From NCBI GenBank assembly GCA_031359995.1, contig JANMAT010000005.1, positions 1 through 21,994 of the forward strand: a stretch of DNA of 21,994 bases. Reading direction: 5' to 3'. Below the pieces are notes generated by a model that saw nothing but the letters and a program-made list of their open reading frames with translations, made no database searches and was not told where the DNA came from. Positions 12,502-19,728 of this stretch are shown here, in pieces; the first letter of the stretch is position 1, and each line of letters starts with the position of its first letter. The stretch comes from JANMAT01 sp031359995 (GTDB lineage: Bacteria > Actinomycetota > Acidimicrobiia > Acidimicrobiales > Ilumatobacteraceae). The position numbers were made by a program, and so were the translations under genes.

Positions 12502-14094
12502 ATGCGTGCCACCTCCATCGGCCATGCCGGCATCCTCATCGAGACCGAGCACGGCTCCATCGTCTGTGACCCCTGGTTCGTGCCGGCGTTCTTCGGCTCC
12601 TGGTTCGTGTTCCCCCGCAACGACCAGCTGCCCGCCGACCTGCTCGCCCGCATCGAGGCGGCCGACTACCTGTACATCTCGCACCTCCACGCCGACCACC
12701 TCGACGAACCGTGGCTGCGCGAGCACCTGCCCCGCGACATCACCGTCCTCCTGCCGGGCTACCCCACCGGCGAGATGGAGCGCGAGCTGCGCCGCCTCGG
12801 CTTCACCACGTTCGTGCCCACCACCGACGCCACGCCGCTGGCCCTCGGCGACGGGCAGCTCCACGTGGCCATCCACGTGGAGACCTCCATCGCCGACGGG
12901 CCGCAGGGGGACTCGGCCATCGTCGTGTGGGACGAGACCGCCCGGTTGGTGAACCAGAACGACTGCCGGCCCCACGACCCCGCCGCGCTGGCCGCCCATG
13001 GGCCGGTCGACGTGCAGTGGCTCCAGTACTCGGGCGCCATCTGGTACCCCATGGTCTACGAGGACGACGAGGCCACCAAGCGGGCCCAAGCCGAGGCCAA
13101 GGTGGCCAGCCAGTTCTCGCGGTGCCTGCGCTACGTGCACGCCCTGGACGCCCGGGCCGTGGTCGGCTGCGCCGGGCCGCCGGCGTTCCTCGACCCCGAC
13201 CTGTTCGGCGTGAACGTGATCGACGGTGACGAGATCTCGATCTTCGCCGACCAGATGGCCTTCCTCGACCAGTTGCACGCCGCCGGCAACGACCGCGGCC
13301 ACCTGCTCGTGCCCGGCTCGTGCATCGAGCTCGACCACGGCCGCATCGCCGTCACCCACGCCCTGCCCGAGGACGAGGTCGTCGACATCTTCCGCCACAA
13401 ACGGGCCTACCTCGAGCGCTACGCCGCCGACTGGGACCAGTGGCTGGCCGAGCACCGGGCCTCGTGGCACCCCGCCCGTCCCGGGCTCACCGAGCGGATC
13501 AAGGCGTGGTGGGACCCGCTGCTGAAGTCGGCCCCGGCCGTGTGCCGGGGCATCGGCGCCAACATCGTCATCGTCGCCGGCGACGAGTCGATCGTGGTCG
13601 ACCCGGTGGCGGCCGAGGTGCGCCCCTGGCAGGGCGAGGCCCACTCGTACCGGTTCACCATCGACCGCCGGCTGGTGGAGACGGTGGTCGACCGGCAGGC
13701 CGGCGACTGGTCCAACGCGTTGTTCCTGTCGTGCCGGTTCTCGGCGTGGCGCGAAGGCCCGTTCAACGAGTACGTCTACAACTTCCTCAAGTCGCTGTCG
13801 CCCGAGCGCCTGGAGCGCACCGAGGCCGAGGCCGAGGCCAAGTTGGGCACCCCGAGCGACACCGAGGAGATCGAGCTCGGCGACTACGTGCTCGAGCGCT
13901 ACTGCCCCCACCGGCGGGCCGACCTCACCCACTTCGGGTCGCTCGACGGACACCTGCTCACATGCAACCTGCACGGGTGGCGCTTCGACCTGGAGACCGG
14001 CGAGTGCCTGACCGCCACCGACCGCAAGCTGCGGGTCCGCCGCGGCACGGCTTCGGTCGGCGCCGAAAAAGAAAGTGACGGTTCCGCGTCATAG
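12502..14094 (+). CDS. metallo-beta-lactamase-fold protein with C-terminal Rieske domain (CMAH-like)
   Basis: This 530-residue protein has an N-terminal MBL fold with the metal motif H61-L-H63-A-D65-H66 in YISHLHADHLDEPWL, preceded by GHAGILIETEHGSIVCDPWF. A long middle region follows, and then a C-terminal Rieske [2Fe-2S] domain with C468-P-H470 and C488-N-L-H491, 17 residues between the pairs. The text around the MBL motif (CDPW...AFFGSW, ADYLYISHLHADHL) recalls vertebrate CMP-N-acetylneuraminate hydroxylase. As I remember that enzyme, it carries its Rieske domain at the N-terminus, so here the order would be swapped. A hydroxylase or oxidase acting on a sugar nucleotide or similar substrate with an external reductase is a reasonable inference, not proven. 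ATG 12502 lies 9 nt after CAGCAT. No sialic-acid genes are nearby. Confidence 0.88.
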   Translation: MRATSIGHAGILIETEHGSIVCDPWFVPAFFGSWFVFPRNDQLPADLLARIEAADYLYISHLHADHLDEPWLREHLPRDITVLLPGYPTGEMERELRRLGFTTFVPTTDATPLALGDGQLHVAIHVETSIADGPQGDSAIVVWDETARLVNQNDCRPHDPAALAAHGPVDVQWLQYSGAIWYPMVYEDDEATKRAQAEAKVASQFSRCLRYVHALDARAVVGCAGPPAFLDPDLFGVNVIDGDEISIFADQMAFLDQLHAAGNDRGHLLVPGSCIELDHGRIAVTHALPEDEVVDIFRHKRAYLERYAADWDQWLAEHRASWHPARPGLTERIKAWWDPLLKSAPAVCRGIGANIVIVAGDESIVVDPVAAEVRPWQGEAHSYRFTIDRRLVETVVDRQAGDWSNALFLSCRFSAWREGPFNEYVYNFLKSLSPERLERTEAEAEAKLGTPSDTEEIELGDYVLERYCPHRRADLTHFGSLDGHLLTCNLHGWRFDLETGECLTATDRKLRVRRGTASVGAEKESDGSAS

Positions 14095-14145
14095 TGGCCG
14101 CCCGCCGGCGTCTCGTCCGCAGGGTCTGAACCGAGGAAGCGGGCG

Positions 14146-14931
14146 ATGGCGAACGAGCACCCAGCGGGGCAGCACCGCAGAGCGGTCACGACCGACGACA
14201 CGGCGTGGTTGCGCTCGGCCTTCCACGAGGCCCTGGTCGAGCGGGTCGGCGTGCTGCCCGACGACGTGGCCGCCGCCGCCGCCCGACTCGTGGCCACCTG
14301 CGTGCACCGGCCGGAACGGCGCACGGCCGAGCTGACCCGCTTCGCCAGCACCCTGGGCGACATGGGCTGGGACCTCGGGGTGGTCGCCGAGGCGGTGCGC
14401 CGCCTGGCGGAACTGCTCCAGCGCTCGGGCCGCCGGGCCATGGGCCTGGTCGGCTTCGAGGCCGGCCTGATGGCCGGCCGGGGGTGGGCCAACGGCTACC
14501 TCCCGTCGATCCACGAGACCGACACCTGCACCGACGCGCTCACCGGCCTCAGCACCATCGGCGTGCTGGCGTGGCGGCTGCACCAGGTGTACGACCAGTG
14601 CGCGGCCCTGGAGGTCGACGCCCGCAAGGTGTTCACGCTGGTCATGGTCGAGGTCGTGCCCACCCACGGCGGCGCCGACCGCGACCCCGGCCGCGTGGCC
14701 GTGGCCGAGTCGCTGCGCCGCCGCTTCCGCAGCGGTGAGACGGTCACGGCCGCCGGGCACCGCATGCTCGTGCTGGCCAGCTCCACCCAGGACCTGGAGG
14801 ACGAGGTCGAGGTGCTGCTGCACGCCTTGCGGTGCGACCCCGATCTGGCCGACCACACGGTGCTGGCCTGGGTCGAGGACCTGCCCGAGCACGAGGCGCA
14901 GATCGAGCGCTACCTGTTCGACCTGCTGTGA
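14146..14931 (+). CDS. degenerate GGDEF-like protein
   Basis: This 261-residue protein has a mostly helical N-terminal half (residues 15-120) that may be a sensor or dimerisation region. It then has TCTDALTGLSTIGVLAWRLHQ (127-147), which matches the D-x-LTGL-x5-L-x2-RL entry of GGDEF domains. The rest follows the domain outline (FTLVMVEVVPTHGGADRD, AVAESLRRRFRSGETV), but where RxGGDEF should stand it reads TAAGHRMLVLA (201-211). The metal-binding and catalytic acids are therefore absent. It cannot be a working diguanylate cyclase and may be an effector or scaffold. A GAGGA ribosome-binding site precedes ATG 14146. The assignment rests on pattern, not on an alignment. Confidence 0.8.
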   Translation: MANEHPAGQHRRAVTTDDTAWLRSAFHEALVERVGVLPDDVAAAAARLVATCVHRPERRTAELTRFASTLGDMGWDLGVVAEAVRRLAELLQRSGRRAMGLVGFEAGLMAGRGWANGYLPSIHETDTCTDALTGLSTIGVLAWRLHQVYDQCAALEVDARKVFTLVMVEVVPTHGGADRDPGRVAVAESLRRRFRSGETVTAAGHRMLVLASSTQDLEDEVEVLLHALRCDPDLADHTVLAWVEDLPEHEAQIERYLFDLL

Positions 14932-14955
14932 GCCGAGGGCGACGCCGCCGGCTCA
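14929..14955. terminator. bidirectional hairpin spanning both stop codons
   Basis: TGAGCCG (14929-14935) pairs with CGGCTCA (14949-14955). The arms contain the forward stop of the GGDEF-like gene and the reverse stop of the L,D-transpeptidase, so one stem could end both converging transcripts. The 7-bp stem with a 13-nt loop is modest and lacks a T-run. Confidence 0.4.
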
Positions 14956-15939
14956 GGAGTGGACGATGACCGTGGAGCCGCGCCGCATGATGTCGTTGGC
15001 CCAGACCCAGTCCATGGCCTTGGTGGTCAACCGCACGCACCCGTGCGACGCCGGGTAGTTCGGGATGCTGTTCGAACCGTGCACGGCGACGCCGCCGGCG
15101 AAGTACTTGGGCCGGTACAGCTGGCCGAGCTCGCCCTTCTCCCAGCCGCTCGTGTAGTCGCGGTACACGGCGAACCGGCCCTCGGGCGTGATCGCCTTGC
15201 CGGTGATGGAACCGCCGCGCTTCTGGTCGTTCTCGGTGTAGTCCCTGCCGCTGCCGGTGGACGTGTTGATCGTCCACACGGTCTGGCCCGCCCGCACGAT
15301 GTGGAGCACCTGGCGGCCCTTGTCGACGACGACGAGGTCGTCGGCGTGCTCGGCGCCTTCGGCCGCGAACGGCTTCAAAGTGACGGCGGCGATGGCGTCG
15401 ACGGTGGGCTGGTCGGCGCGGCCCGAGGTCTTCAGACCGAAGTCGGTGTAGTACTTCTGGAAGGCCATGACCGCCTGGGTGGTGACCTCGCCGTACTGAC
15501 CGTCGGGCGCGTCGATCCAGAAGCCGAGGTCGATGAGGCGCTGCTGCAGTGCGACCACGGCGTCACCCGCGGCGCCGGCGCCGAGCGGCTCGAGCGGGGC
15601 GGCCGGCGGCGGTGCCACCTCCGCGTGGGCGACGGTGGTCGTGGTGGTCGGTGCCTCGGTGGTGGTCGTGGGGACCTCGACCGTGGTCGACGTGGTCGCC
15701 GGTGCCGCGGTGGTTGCAACTGCAACCGTCGTGGCAGCCGTGCTGACAGGCGAGGTGGACGACGGCACTGCGGTGCTCTCGACCGACGCGACCGGCACCC
15801 TCGGTGTGGCGCTCAGCAACGGGGTGGGCGAGCCCGAGCAGGATGCGAGCGCGACGAACCCACCACCTACGCCCGCGACGACAGCGCCGATGAACGCCAC
15901 GCGCCGCGGGCCGCCCGAACCGCGACCCAGCGCTCTCAC
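14953..15939 (-). CDS. L,D-transpeptidase lipoprotein with peptidoglycan-binding domain
   Basis: This 328-residue cell-wall enzyme forms 3-3 peptide cross-links or attaches proteins to peptidoglycan. The signal segment GGPRRVAFIGAVVAGVGGGF ends in the lipobox LASC with Cys34. A Thr/Ser/Val-rich wall-spanning linker follows (about 35-105), then a PG_binding_1 domain (about 120-162, VVALQQRLIDLGFW...YGEVTTQAVMAFQ), then a YkuD domain (about 190-328) with the catalytic HGSNSIPNYPASHGCVRL (His287, Cys301). GTG 15939 is chosen because it lies 8 nt after TAGCCT and gives a normal signal peptide. A TTG at 15981 in the same frame would add 14 Arg/Ala-rich residues and put the promoter inside the gene. 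The twin Arg may indicate Tat export, though Sec is equally possible. Confidence 0.93.
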   Translation of the reverse strand: MRALGRGSGGPRRVAFIGAVVAGVGGGFVALASCSGSPTPLLSATPRVPVASVESTAVPSSTSPVSTAATTVAVATTAAPATTSTTVEVPTTTTEAPTTTTTVAHAEVAPPPAAPLEPLGAGAAGDAVVALQQRLIDLGFWIDAPDGQYGEVTTQAVMAFQKYYTDFGLKTSGRADQPTVDAIAAVTLKPFAAEGAEHADDLVVVDKGRQVLHIVRAGQTVWTINTSTGSGRDYTENDQKRGGSITGKAITPEGRFAVYRDYTSGWEKGELGQLYRPKYFAGGVAVHGSNSIPNYPASHGCVRLTTKAMDWVWANDIMRRGSTVIVHS

Positions 15940-15947
15940 GAGCGCCG

Positions 15948-15953
15948 AGGCTA
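15948..15953 (-). promoter_or_regulatory. -10 element of the L,D-transpeptidase gene
   Basis: TAGCCT on the reverse strand is followed by 8 nt and GTG 15939. It is identical to the hexamers before tRNA-Ser and the DUF2510 gene. This is the main reason for the start choice. Confidence 0.55.
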
Positions 15954-15960
15954 GCGAGCG

Positions 15961-16002
15961 CGCGTCGCGCGATCGCGGCAATGCGGCCGCGTCGCGCGAT
16001 CG
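15961..16002. repeat. 15-bp direct repeat with TCGCGCGA palindrome, candidate operator
   Basis: CGCGTCGCGCGATCG occurs exactly at 15961-15975 and 15988-16002, with starts 27 bp apart. Each copy contains the self-complementary TCGCGCGA. The first copy ends at the -35 position expected for the L,D-transpeptidase promoter, and the second lies just upstream. This placement fits binding of a regulator as two dimers. Confidence 0.5.
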
Positions 16003-16023
16003 TCACATGACGCCGAGACCTAG

Positions 16024-17085
16024 CTAGGCGCGGTGGTCGTCGACCGATCCGGGCGGCAGTTCGAACCAGAGGGTGAGCGAGTACTTCACGCCGCGCGTGA
16101 GCGGTGTGGCCCGATGAGGATGCGTCACCATCGACGGCCACACGAGCAGGCGACCCACCGCCACGTCGCCGTTGTCGTAGTCCTGTCGGGGGAACTGAAG
16201 GCGGCAGCCGTCGTAGCCGGCGTTGAGGCGCACCGAACCCGACAGCTGAGCGACGTCGTGGTGCATGCGCAGCTCGGTTTGGGCGCCCATGGCGTACTTG
16301 ATCACGAAGGCGTCGCGCAGCCCGTGGTAGTCGACGTAGGGCCAGCGCTCGTGCACGAACGCCATGACCGTGGCGCCCACGTGCGCCTCGACCATGGCGA
16401 ACAACTTCGGGCTGATCGTCGCCAACGAGACCTCGTGGCCGGGCACCGGGTCGTCCTCGTTCGGTGCGAACGCGCCCACCGCCTCGGCGGCGCGGATCAC
16501 CGTCGCACAGAAGGCCGGCGTCCAGAACGGCACATCGAGCACCTCGTCGGCGGCGACCCGCCACGTGTCATCGTCGTCGACCGCATCGTCGTAGCGAAGG
16601 ATGCGCACGAGGTCACGCGAGCCGTCGTCGGCCAGCGCGGCGGCCAGGGCGTCGCCGTCGTCGGCCACCACCACGACGGGTTCGTCGTCGGTGGCGGTGT
16701 TCACCACCCGACCGGCCAGCACCACCGCGGTGCCGGCATCGGGCTCGTAGCGGTGCACGAGCAGCTCGCGCTCGTCCACGTCGATGTCGTCCAGCGAGAC
16801 GACCTCGCCCAGCGCACCGGCCAGGCCGATCACCGTCTCGCCGACCCGGTCGCGCACGGCCAGCACCCCGAGGTGCTCGAGCCGCTCGTGCACGTCGGCG
16901 GCCAGCTCGGTCTGCAACACGGCGCGGTCGGCCGGCACCACCACGAGCACGGCGTGAGCGGCCTGAGCCCGCGCCGCGGTCCGCACCCACGCCGCGAGGT
17001 CGCCGGGGCCGTCGTGTTCGACGACGACGATCCCGTCGCCCAGGGCCCGCTCGATGGCCCCGTCGAACGAGGCATGGTCGACCAT
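16024..17085 (-). CDS. 2OG-Fe(II) oxygenase, lysyl/prolyl-hydroxylase-like
   Basis: This 353-residue protein has a C-terminal double-stranded beta-helix oxygenase domain (about 180-345). The iron ligands are H275-x-D277 (ELRMHHDVAQLSGSVRLN) and probably His324 (THPHRATPLTRGVKYSLTLWF). Lys334 is at the place of the 2-oxoglutarate-binding basic residue, as in collagen prolyl 4-hydroxylases. The run FVIKY...MHHD...YDGCRLQF...GRLLVWPSMVTHPH resembles the PLOD lysyl hydroxylase C-terminal domain. The N-terminal 180 residues are acidic and unfamiliar, and they could be a substrate-binding or degenerate transferase-like domain. The start ATG 17085 lies 6 nt after TACGCT. It probably hydroxylates a protein or small molecule using 2OG and O2, but the substrate is unknown. 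Confidence 0.87.
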   Translation of the reverse strand: MVDHASFDGAIERALGDGIVVVEHDGPGDLAAWVRTAARAQAAHAVLVVVPADRAVLQTELAADVHERLEHLGVLAVRDRVGETVIGLAGALGEVVSLDDIDVDERELLVHRYEPDAGTAVVLAGRVVNTATDDEPVVVVADDGDALAAALADDGSRDLVRILRYDDAVDDDDTWRVAADEVLDVPFWTPAFCATVIRAAEAVGAFAPNEDDPVPGHEVSLATISPKLFAMVEAHVGATVMAFVHERWPYVDYHGLRDAFVIKYAMGAQTELRMHHDVAQLSGSVRLNAGYDGCRLQFPRQDYDNGDVAVGRLLVWPSMVTHPHRATPLTRGVKYSLTLWFELPPGSVDDHRA

Positions 17086-17091
17086 GGCCGC

Positions 17092-17097
17092 AGCGTA
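17092..17097 (-). promoter_or_regulatory. -10 element of the 2OG oxygenase gene
   Basis: Reverse-strand TACGCT ends 6 nt before ATG 17085 and lies within the 16-bp gap after gluQ. It supports leaderless expression independent of gluQ. Confidence 0.5.
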
Positions 17098-17101
17098 CGG
17101 C

Positions 17102-18019
17102 TCAGACCCCCGTCACCTCGGACTCGCGCAGCGTCCACGCGTCGCGGGGTAGCCGTTCGGGTCCGAAGCCGGCAACGAGCTCGGCCATGGTGGGCGACTC
17201 ACCCGGCCCGGCCAGACCCAGGCTGCGGGCGAGCCACGACCGCACCTGCCGCGCCGTCTCGCCGTGCGCGGCACGGTCGGCGAGCGTGACCGAGCCGTGA
17301 CGCTTGGCCAACCGGGTGCCGTCGGGCGCCAGCACGAGCGGCACGTGGGCGTAGGCGAACGACGGGAACCCGAGCAACTGCCCGAGGTGGGCCTGGCGGG
17401 GGCTCGACGACAGCAGGTCGTCACCCCGCACCACCTCGATGATCCCCTGGGCGGCGTCGTCGACCACCACCGCCAGGTTGTAGGCGGGCGTGCCGTCGTT
17501 GCGCCGCAGCACCACGTCGTCGACCACGGCGGTGAACGGGCCGAGCTGGCGATCGACCACCGTCACCATCGGCCCACCCGCCCGCAGCCGCAGCGCCGGC
17601 CGGCGGCCCTCCCGCTCACGCTGGCGGCGGGTGGCCGCGCCCAGTTGCCGACACGTGCCGGGATAGGCGCCCTCGGGCAGCGGGCCCTGCGGGGCCGACG
17701 CCGCCACCTGGATCTCACGGCGGGTGCAGTAGCAGGGGTACACCAGGTCGAGAGCGTCGAGTTGGGCGATGGCGTCGTCGTAGAGCTCGTGGCGGGCCGA
17801 CTGGCGGGCCACGGGGCCGTCCCAGTCGAGGCCCAACGCGGCCAGATCGCGCAGCTGCGCCGCTTCGTGCTCGGGCTTCGACACGACGGTGTCCAGATCC
17901 TCCACGCGCACCACGAAGCGGCTGCCGGCGGCGCGGGCGAACAGCCACGCGAGCAGCGCGGTGCGCAGGTTGCCCACGTGGAGCTCCCCGGTGGGGCTGG
18001 GGGCGAACCGTCCGTCCAT
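17102..18019 (-). CDS. gluQ: glutamyl-Q tRNA(Asp) synthetase
   Basis: This 305-residue class I synthetase-like enzyme attaches glutamate to queuosine at position 34 of tRNA(Asp), not to a tRNA 3' end. The N-terminal APSPTGELHVGN (6-17) is the HIGH region. Zinc ligands C96-Y-C98, Tyr119 and Cys123 match the GluQRS pattern, and KRHGS near residue 235 replaces KMSKS. The anticodon-binding domain of full GluRS is missing, as in all GluQRS. ATG 18019 is chosen because the conserved FAPSPTG follows at once. A much longer open frame upstream has no homology and overlaps other genes. CACGAT lies 8 nt upstream, so the mRNA may be leaderless. It implies that the organism makes or salvages queuosine, for which no genes are in view. 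Confidence 0.95.
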   Translation of the reverse strand: MDGRFAPSPTGELHVGNLRTALLAWLFARAAGSRFVVRVEDLDTVVSKPEHEAAQLRDLAALGLDWDGPVARQSARHELYDDAIAQLDALDLVYPCYCTRREIQVAASAPQGPLPEGAYPGTCRQLGAATRRQREREGRRPALRLRAGGPMVTVVDRQLGPFTAVVDDVVLRRNDGTPAYNLAVVVDDAAQGIIEVVRGDDLLSSSPRQAHLGQLLGFPSFAYAHVPLVLAPDGTRLAKRHGSVTLADRAAHGETARQVRSWLARSLGLAGPGESPTMAELVAGFGPERLPRDAWTLRESEVTGV

Positions 18020-18027
18020 GCGCCGCC

Positions 18028-18033
18028 ATCGTG
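18028..18033 (-). promoter_or_regulatory. -10-like element of gluQ
   Basis: Reverse-strand CACGAT ends 8 nt before ATG 18019, the same spacing as other leaderless starts in the window. The first base departs from TANNNT. Confidence 0.4.
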
Positions 18034-18081
18034 CCCGATGTGCGACGGCTGCAGAGGGTTGGTCGAACCGACCGCCGTCGC

Positions 18082-18273
18082 TCAGGCCGCGGTGGACGGG
18101 TGCCGACGCTCGCGCATGCGGGTCCACAACAGCGTGGGGAGCACCAGCACGGCACCCACCGCCGCACCGGCCAGGGCGACCTTGCTGAAGCGGTTGCCGT
18201 GGGCATCGGGCAGCACGGTGGCCGCCGCCACGACGAAGGCCCAGATGAACATGGAGCGTCGGAGCGGTGTCAT
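18082..18273 (-). CDS. small two-helix membrane protein
   Basis: This 63-residue protein has two hydrophobic segments, about residues 8-22 (MFIWAFVVAAATVLP) and 32-50 (VALAGAAVGAVLVLPTLLW). They are joined by a short DAHGNRFSK loop, and a basic tail (TRMRERRHPS) should stay in the cytoplasm. I do not recognise the family. ATG 18273 lies 8 nt after CACGGT on the reverse strand, a weak match to the local promoter pattern. It stands 62 bp before gluQ on the same strand and divergent from the AraC regulator. Longer in-frame extension upstream reads as an Arg/Pro/His-rich shadow and was left out. Confidence 0.65.
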   Translation of the reverse strand: MTPLRRSMFIWAFVVAAATVLPDAHGNRFSKVALAGAAVGAVLVLPTLLWTRMRERRHPSTAA

Positions 18274-18319
18274 CACCGTCGACCGTGGTGGCCGCCGAGC
18301 GGCGCCGTCCCACCGTCGG

Positions 18320-18325
18320 TAGGGT
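18320..18325 (+). promoter_or_regulatory. -10 element of the AraC-type regulator
   Basis: TAGGGT is followed by 6 nt and ATC 18332. The same hexamer precedes the sulfurtransferase uORF. The TAG at 18320 is also the in-frame stop limiting the gene upstream. Confidence 0.5.
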
Positions 18326-18331
18326 CGCGGC

Positions 18332-19078
18332 ATCGACTGGTACCGCTCCCGACCCGCGGCCGCCGACCTGCGCGAGAGCCTCGTGTGCGTGTGGACCGCC
18401 CGCCCCGATGGCGAGCACCGTCTGGTGCCCGACGGGTGCGTCGACGTGCTCTGGTTCGACGATGGCCATGGGTGGTTGTGCGGCGCCGAGACCGAGGCGT
18501 GGACGTTCCGCCTGGCGCCCGGTCGCCAAGCCGTCGGGCTCCGCTTCCGGCCCGGCATGGCCCCGGCTGCGCTCGGGTTCACGGGGGTCGAGGTCGCCAA
18601 CCGGCGCGTACCGCTCGATCAGTTGCTCGTCGGACCCGACACCCGCTCGCTGGCCCAGCTACTGGTCGACCACCCCGCCACCGACGACCGCCTGGCGATC
18701 GTCGAAGCGGCGGCGCGGCGATGGGTCGCCGCGCCGCGCCGCCCGGTCGACACCGTGGCCCGCGCTGCCGCCCACGTGGCCGGCACGCACGGCCGCCTGC
18801 GGGTCGATGAGCTGGCCCGCCTGTGCGACCTGTCGCCCCGCCAGCTGCACCGTCGCTGCCTGGGCGTGTTCGGCTACGGGCCCACCACGCTCACCCGCAT
18901 CCTGCGCCTGCAGCGGTTCCTGACCTTCGGGGCGGGCGCGACGACCGCCGACGATCGAGGTCTGGCCACGCTGGCGGCGCGGGCCGGCTACGCCGACCAG
19001 GCCCATCTGGCGCGTGACTGCCGGGCCCTCGCCGGGGTCACCCCGACGACGCTGCTGCGCGCCGACCTGCCCCGCTGA
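18332..19078 (+). CDS. AraC-family regulator, DUF6597-type N-terminus
   Basis: This 248-residue regulator has an N-terminal sensor with the family text YRSRPAADLRESLVCVW and LVPDGCVDVLWF (Cys36), and a C-terminal AraC-type double helix-turn-helix (about residues 150-245, LCDLSPRQLHRRCLGVFGYGPTTLTRILRLQRF and AGYADQAHLARDCRALAGVTPTTLL). The start is unusual. The first ATG/GTG/TTG in frame is GTG 18383, which would remove the conserved WYRSRPAADLRESL. Upstream only CTG 18368 and ATC 18332 are possible, and the TAG at 18320 closes the frame. ATC lies 6 nt after TAGGGT, exactly where other leaderless genes begin. The likely target is the next gene, the TIGR03086 protein, or itself. The gene call is firm and the start is not. 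Confidence 0.85.
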   Translation: MDWYRSRPAAADLRESLVCVWTARPDGEHRLVPDGCVDVLWFDDGHGWLCGAETEAWTFRLAPGRQAVGLRFRPGMAPAALGFTGVEVANRRVPLDQLLVGPDTRSLAQLLVDHPATDDRLAIVEAAARRWVAAPRRPVDTVARAAAHVAGTHGRLRVDELARLCDLSPRQLHRRCLGVFGYGPTTLTRILRLQRFLTFGAGATTADDRGLATLAARAGYADQAHLARDCRALAGVTPTTLLRADLPR

Positions 19079-19123
19079 CGGCACGATGTCCGATCTGTTC
19101 AAGACCGACGTCGGCCCATCCGC

Positions 19124-19129
19124 CATCAT
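19124..19129 (+). promoter_or_regulatory. -10-like element of the TIGR03086 gene
   Basis: CATCAT is followed by 6 nt and ATG 19136. It fits the leaderless spacing, though the hexamer is a weak match. Confidence 0.35.
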
Positions 19130-19135
19130 CGGACC

Positions 19136-19693
19136 ATGACCGCTCGCAGCCCCATCGCCGCCCGCTATGCCCGCATCGCCGCCGGCCTCACCGCCAGGAT
19201 CGAGGCGGTGCCGGCCGACCGCTGGGGCAGCCCGTCGCCGTGCGAGGGGTGGACCGCGCTCGACGTGCTGCGCCACGTGGTCGATGTGCACCACATGTTC
19301 CCCACCAACGTGGGCCTGGCCCTGCAGCCCGGACCCGACCCGGCCGCCGATCCGCTGGGGGCGTGGGCGTCGGTGCGCGATCAGACGATCGCACTGCTCG
19401 GGGACCCGGCGCGGGCCGGCCTGGAGTACGACGGCGCGTTCGGTCGCACGGCGCTGGAGCGCACCATCGACGGCTTCGGCTCGTTCGACGTGCTCGTCCA
19501 CACGTGGGACATCGCCCGGGCCACCGGGCTCGACGAGCGCTTGGACCCGGCCGAGGTCGGGCCGCTGCTCGCCGCGGCCAAGGGTTGGGGTGACGCCATC
19601 CGCAGCCCCAACGTGTGCGGCCCCGAGGTGCCGGCCCCGGCCGACGCCGACGACCAGACCCGGTTGCTGTCCTACCTCGGCCGTCACGTCTGA
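19136..19693 (+). CDS. TIGR03086 family metal-binding protein (DinB/maleylpyruvate-isomerase-like)
   Basis: This 185-residue protein is of the actinobacterial DinB-fold group. Typical marks are the N-terminal SPCEGWTALDVLRHVVDVHH (34-53, with His47 as a likely metal ligand), the VHTWDIARATG motif (121-131, His122 and Asp125), and the ending ADDQTRLLSYLGRHV. The four-helix fold binds a divalent metal, and relatives include mycothiol-dependent enzymes. The actual reaction of TIGR03086 members is not established. It follows an AraC-type regulator on the same strand by 57 bp, so the regulator may control it. Confidence 0.92.
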   Translation: MTARSPIAARYARIAAGLTARIEAVPADRWGSPSPCEGWTALDVLRHVVDVHHMFPTNVGLALQPGPDPAADPLGAWASVRDQTIALLGDPARAGLEYDGAFGRTALERTIDGFGSFDVLVHTWDIARATGLDERLDPAEVGPLLAAAKGWGDAIRSPNVCGPEVPAPADADDQTRLLSYLGRHV

Positions 19694-19728
19694 GCTCGGA
19701 TCCACCCGAATGCCGAAAGACGCTCTGG

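Noticed and set aside
12364..13974. Reverse open frame of 536 codons opposite the MBL-Rieske gene
   Set aside because: The forward frame contains both metal motifs, while the reverse product is Val/Gly/His-rich without motifs.
15940..15981. TTG 15981 as start of the L,D-transpeptidase
   Set aside because: It would put the TAGCCT promoter inside the gene and add an atypical Arg-rich front to the signal peptide. It cannot be fully excluded.
18020..18529. N-terminal extension of gluQ by 170 codons
   Set aside because: The extension has no homology, crosses the small membrane gene and the AraC gene, and the conserved FAPSPTG begins right after ATG 18019.
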